64,000 nt of DNA from assembly GCA_011050085.1 (NCBI GenBank), contig DRGL01000036.1, forward strand, positions 62,001-126,000, read 5' to 3'. Shown in pieces: positions 62,371 through 64,000 of the stretch. Under the pieces are notes generated by a model. The model was not told where the DNA came from. It did no database searches and worked only from the letters and a program-made list of their open reading frames with translations. The translations under genes and the position numbers were made by a program. Source of the DNA: Pricia antarctica. Its GTDB lineage: Bacteria > Bacteroidota > Bacteroidia > Flavobacteriales > Flavobacteriaceae. The first letter of the stretch is position 1; each line of letters starts with the position of its first letter.

Positions 62371-64000
62371 ATGCTCCGTACCCTAGTCAAAAAAACATTC
62401 GATGTCCGAGAAGGGGAATTCCGGATTTCCCTGTATATGCTTTCGTATATATTTTTGGTAATTGCGGTATTGATGATTATCAAGCCTACCGTAAATGCCC
62501 TCTTTCTTTCTGAACTGGGCGTCGAGCAGTTGCCTTTTGCATTTCTGGCGGTCGCAGTGACCGCTATCGGAAGTTCCTTCTTTTACTCAAGGGCTTTGAC
62601 CCGATTCCCTTTGAACCGCATCATTAAGTTCACACTATTTGCGTCCACCATTGCCTTGATTAGCTTCGGACTGCTCTTAAAATTTAATCTGGTTGGCGGA
62701 TGGTTCCTGTACTTGTTTTACGTTTGGGTAGCCATCTATGCGGTTCTGTCAGCTTCACAATTCTGGGTATTGGCCAATTTGGTCTACACGATTAGGGAAG
62801 CAAAAAGACTATTCGGATTCATCGGATCCGGCGCCATTCTAGGTGGAATTTTTGGAGGATACCTTACCTCCCTCCTAGCGCCTTTCATCGGTACCGATAA
62901 CCTGATTTTTCTTGCTGCCATTCTTCTTTTATGTTGTGTACCCCTTCTACGAAAAATCTGGAATTCCGGCATAAAGAAACTTGGAAAGCAAAAACGCCCA
63001 AAAAGAACGACAAACACTGGGGATAGACCTTGGCAACTGATCAAAAAATCAAAACACCTGACGTATATCGCTGGTATTGTGATAGTCAGTGTGCTGACCG
63101 CCAAATTAATCGACTATCTTTTTAGCGACTTTGCAGCCGCCGCCATTCCCGACCCCGACGAACTCACCGCTTTTTTCGCTTTTTGGTTTTCAACCTTCAA
63201 CCTACTTTCCCTGATCATACAATTATTTTTTACCCATCGCATTGTAGGGATATGGGGGGTGGGTTTTTCGCTATTGCTATTGCCCATAGGTATATTTGCA
63301 GGAAGTATTCTATTTTTTATCATCCCCGAACTTTCCGCCATTATTGTCATCAAAGCCATGGATGGGGTTATGAAGCAATCCGTGCATAAAAGTGCTTCCG
63401 AACTTTTGGCCTTGCCTCTTCCATTTGACCTAAAGAACAAGACCAAGTCCTTTATTAATGTAGTAGTAGACAGTATTGCTACAGGAATCGCAGGTTTCTT
63501 GCTGATATTTGTAGTGAAAGGCCTTGATTTACCATCCTATTATATAGCGGCCATCGTCATAGTTTTGGTCGGCGTTTGGGTATTTTTCATCCTCAAAGTG
63601 CGAAAGGAATATTATAAAACCTTCCGAAAAAATTTAGAAGTATTAACGGATTACAGCGAGAAAAGCTTAAAACCGATGGTCAAAAAAGTGTCCGTTGTTA
63701 AGGGCATGCGAAATGTATTTCAGTCCGGTACCGAAGAACAGATTCTCTTTATGCTCGGAAAATTAATGGAAATCAACGACAAGCGATTTGAAAAGGATGT
63801 AGAGCAACTATTGGAACATCCTTCTACAAAAATAAGGACGGCTGCGATACAAAACCTATATTTTTTGAATACCGCCACTATGATATCCAACGTAAACCCC
63901 CTATTACATACAGATGATGAAGCCTTGACCTTGGCGACCTTGGAATACCTATTGCTACATGCCGAAAAAGATCGTTCCCTAGTATACGATAGATATTTGG
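62371..64000 (+). CDS. ADP/ATP translocase-like (NTT/MFS) transporter, 5' part
   Basis: The frame is open from ATG 62371 to the window edge (543 codons), so the C-terminus is missing. The N-terminal 410 residues have about 12 membrane segments (MLSYIFLVIAVLMIIKPTVN, LAVAVTAIGSSFFYSRAL, FIGSGAILGGIFGGYLTSLL), the pattern of bacterial nucleotide-transporter (Npt/NTT) or MFS-like carriers. After about residue 430 a soluble part begins with HEAT-like repeats (LEHPSTKIRTAAIQNLYFLN). In relatives this portion is often followed by a cyclic-nucleotide-binding domain, which would lie outside. Substrate is not known. Confidence 0.85.
   Translation, partial: MLRTLVKKTFDVREGEFRISLYMLSYIFLVIAVLMIIKPTVNALFLSELGVEQLPFAFLAVAVTAIGSSFFYSRALTRFPLNRIIKFTLFASTIALISFGLLLKFNLVGGWFLYLFYVWVAIYAVLSASQFWVLANLVYTIREAKRLFGFIGSGAILGGIFGGYLTSLLAPFIGTDNLIFLAAILLLCCVPLLRKIWNSGIKKLGKQKRPKRTTNTGDRPWQLIKKSKHLTYIAGIVIVSVLTAKLIDYLFSDFAAAAIPDPDELTAFFAFWFSTFNLLSLIIQLFFTHRIVGIWGVGFSLLLLPIGIFAGSILFFIIPELSAIIVIKAMDGVMKQSVHKSASELLALPLPFDLKNKTKSFINVVVDSIATGIAGFLLIFVVKGLDLPSYYIAAIVIVLVGVWVFFILKVRKEYYKTFRKNLEVLTDYSEKSLKPMVKKVSVVKGMRNVFQSGTEEQILFMLGKLMEINDKRFEKDVEQLLEHPSTKIRTAAIQNLYFLNTATMISNVNPLLHTDDEALTLATLEYLLLHAEKDRSLVYDRYL

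Overview
The window is chromosomal DNA of a marine-type member of the Flavobacteriaceae (Bacteroidota). The evidence is the Bacteroidota -33/-7 promoter form (TTTG, about 19 bases, TAnnTTTG) ahead of rpmB, the near absence of Shine-Dalgarno sequences, the Bacteroidota-only DUF4295 gene in the L28-L33-FtsY cluster, the long YidC, BshC (bacillithiol), and the overall protein style. Most of the window is compact housekeeping DNA, largely on the minus strand, with a few AT-rich, poorly coding gaps.

Layout. 1-2123: the end of a fasciclin-domain gene, then a 1.7 kb AT-rich gap with three strong hairpin terminators, a diverged direct repeat and a decayed reading frame. 2124-12718: yidC, pyrG, DUF3820, a Tat-exported sugar isomerase-like protein, an outer-membrane barrel, DUF922, OsmC, a five-LysM lipoprotein and guaA. 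12719-14406: a second AT-rich gap with another decayed frame and a candidate small RNA. 14407-21056: a PNPOx-like gene and then an orphan type VI secretion (T6SS) island: vgrG, a PAAR-like/lipase effector, a lipoprotein that is probably its immunity factor, and broken remnants. 21213-29864: a MOSC protein with an FAD/NAD protein, a PLP decarboxylase with bshC, and an M14 peptidase.

30346-35690 is a sugar-acid operon. A GntP permease, an SMP-30 lactonase-like protein, a DgoD-type dehydratase, a PfkB kinase and a KDPG/KDPGal aldolase together make a complete De Ley-Doudoroff route for galactonate (or a close relative) to pyruvate and glyceraldehyde-3-phosphate. 35819-45650: rimO, a frameshifted repeat-bearing lipoprotein gene, two membrane proteins, an amidase, ftsY, DUF4295, rpmG, rpmB, cinA, an Hpt protein, a FAH-family hydrolase and an ExoX-like exonuclease. 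45798-49133 is a 1111-residue CheB-CheR-PAS-histidine kinase. 49870-64000: an outer-membrane protein, a 2-oxoacid dehydrogenase E2, recR, a sodium:solute symporter, a CoA-binding protein, fabH, a TetR/ABC1-kinase pair, htpG, a beta-lactamase-like hydrolase and the start of an ADP/ATP-translocase-like transporter that runs off the window.

The most interesting region is the T6SS island. An AT-rich effector/immunity cassette of about 3.2 kb (roughly 16,650-19,890) sits between GC-richer flanks, with the composition jump falling inside both the vgrG 3' end and the immunity gene. That is what cassette exchange at a VgrG locus would leave. Secondary items are a two-copy intergenic element (near 14,100 and 58,860) that looks like a small RNA family, and a lipoprotein gene broken by one base in a T run.
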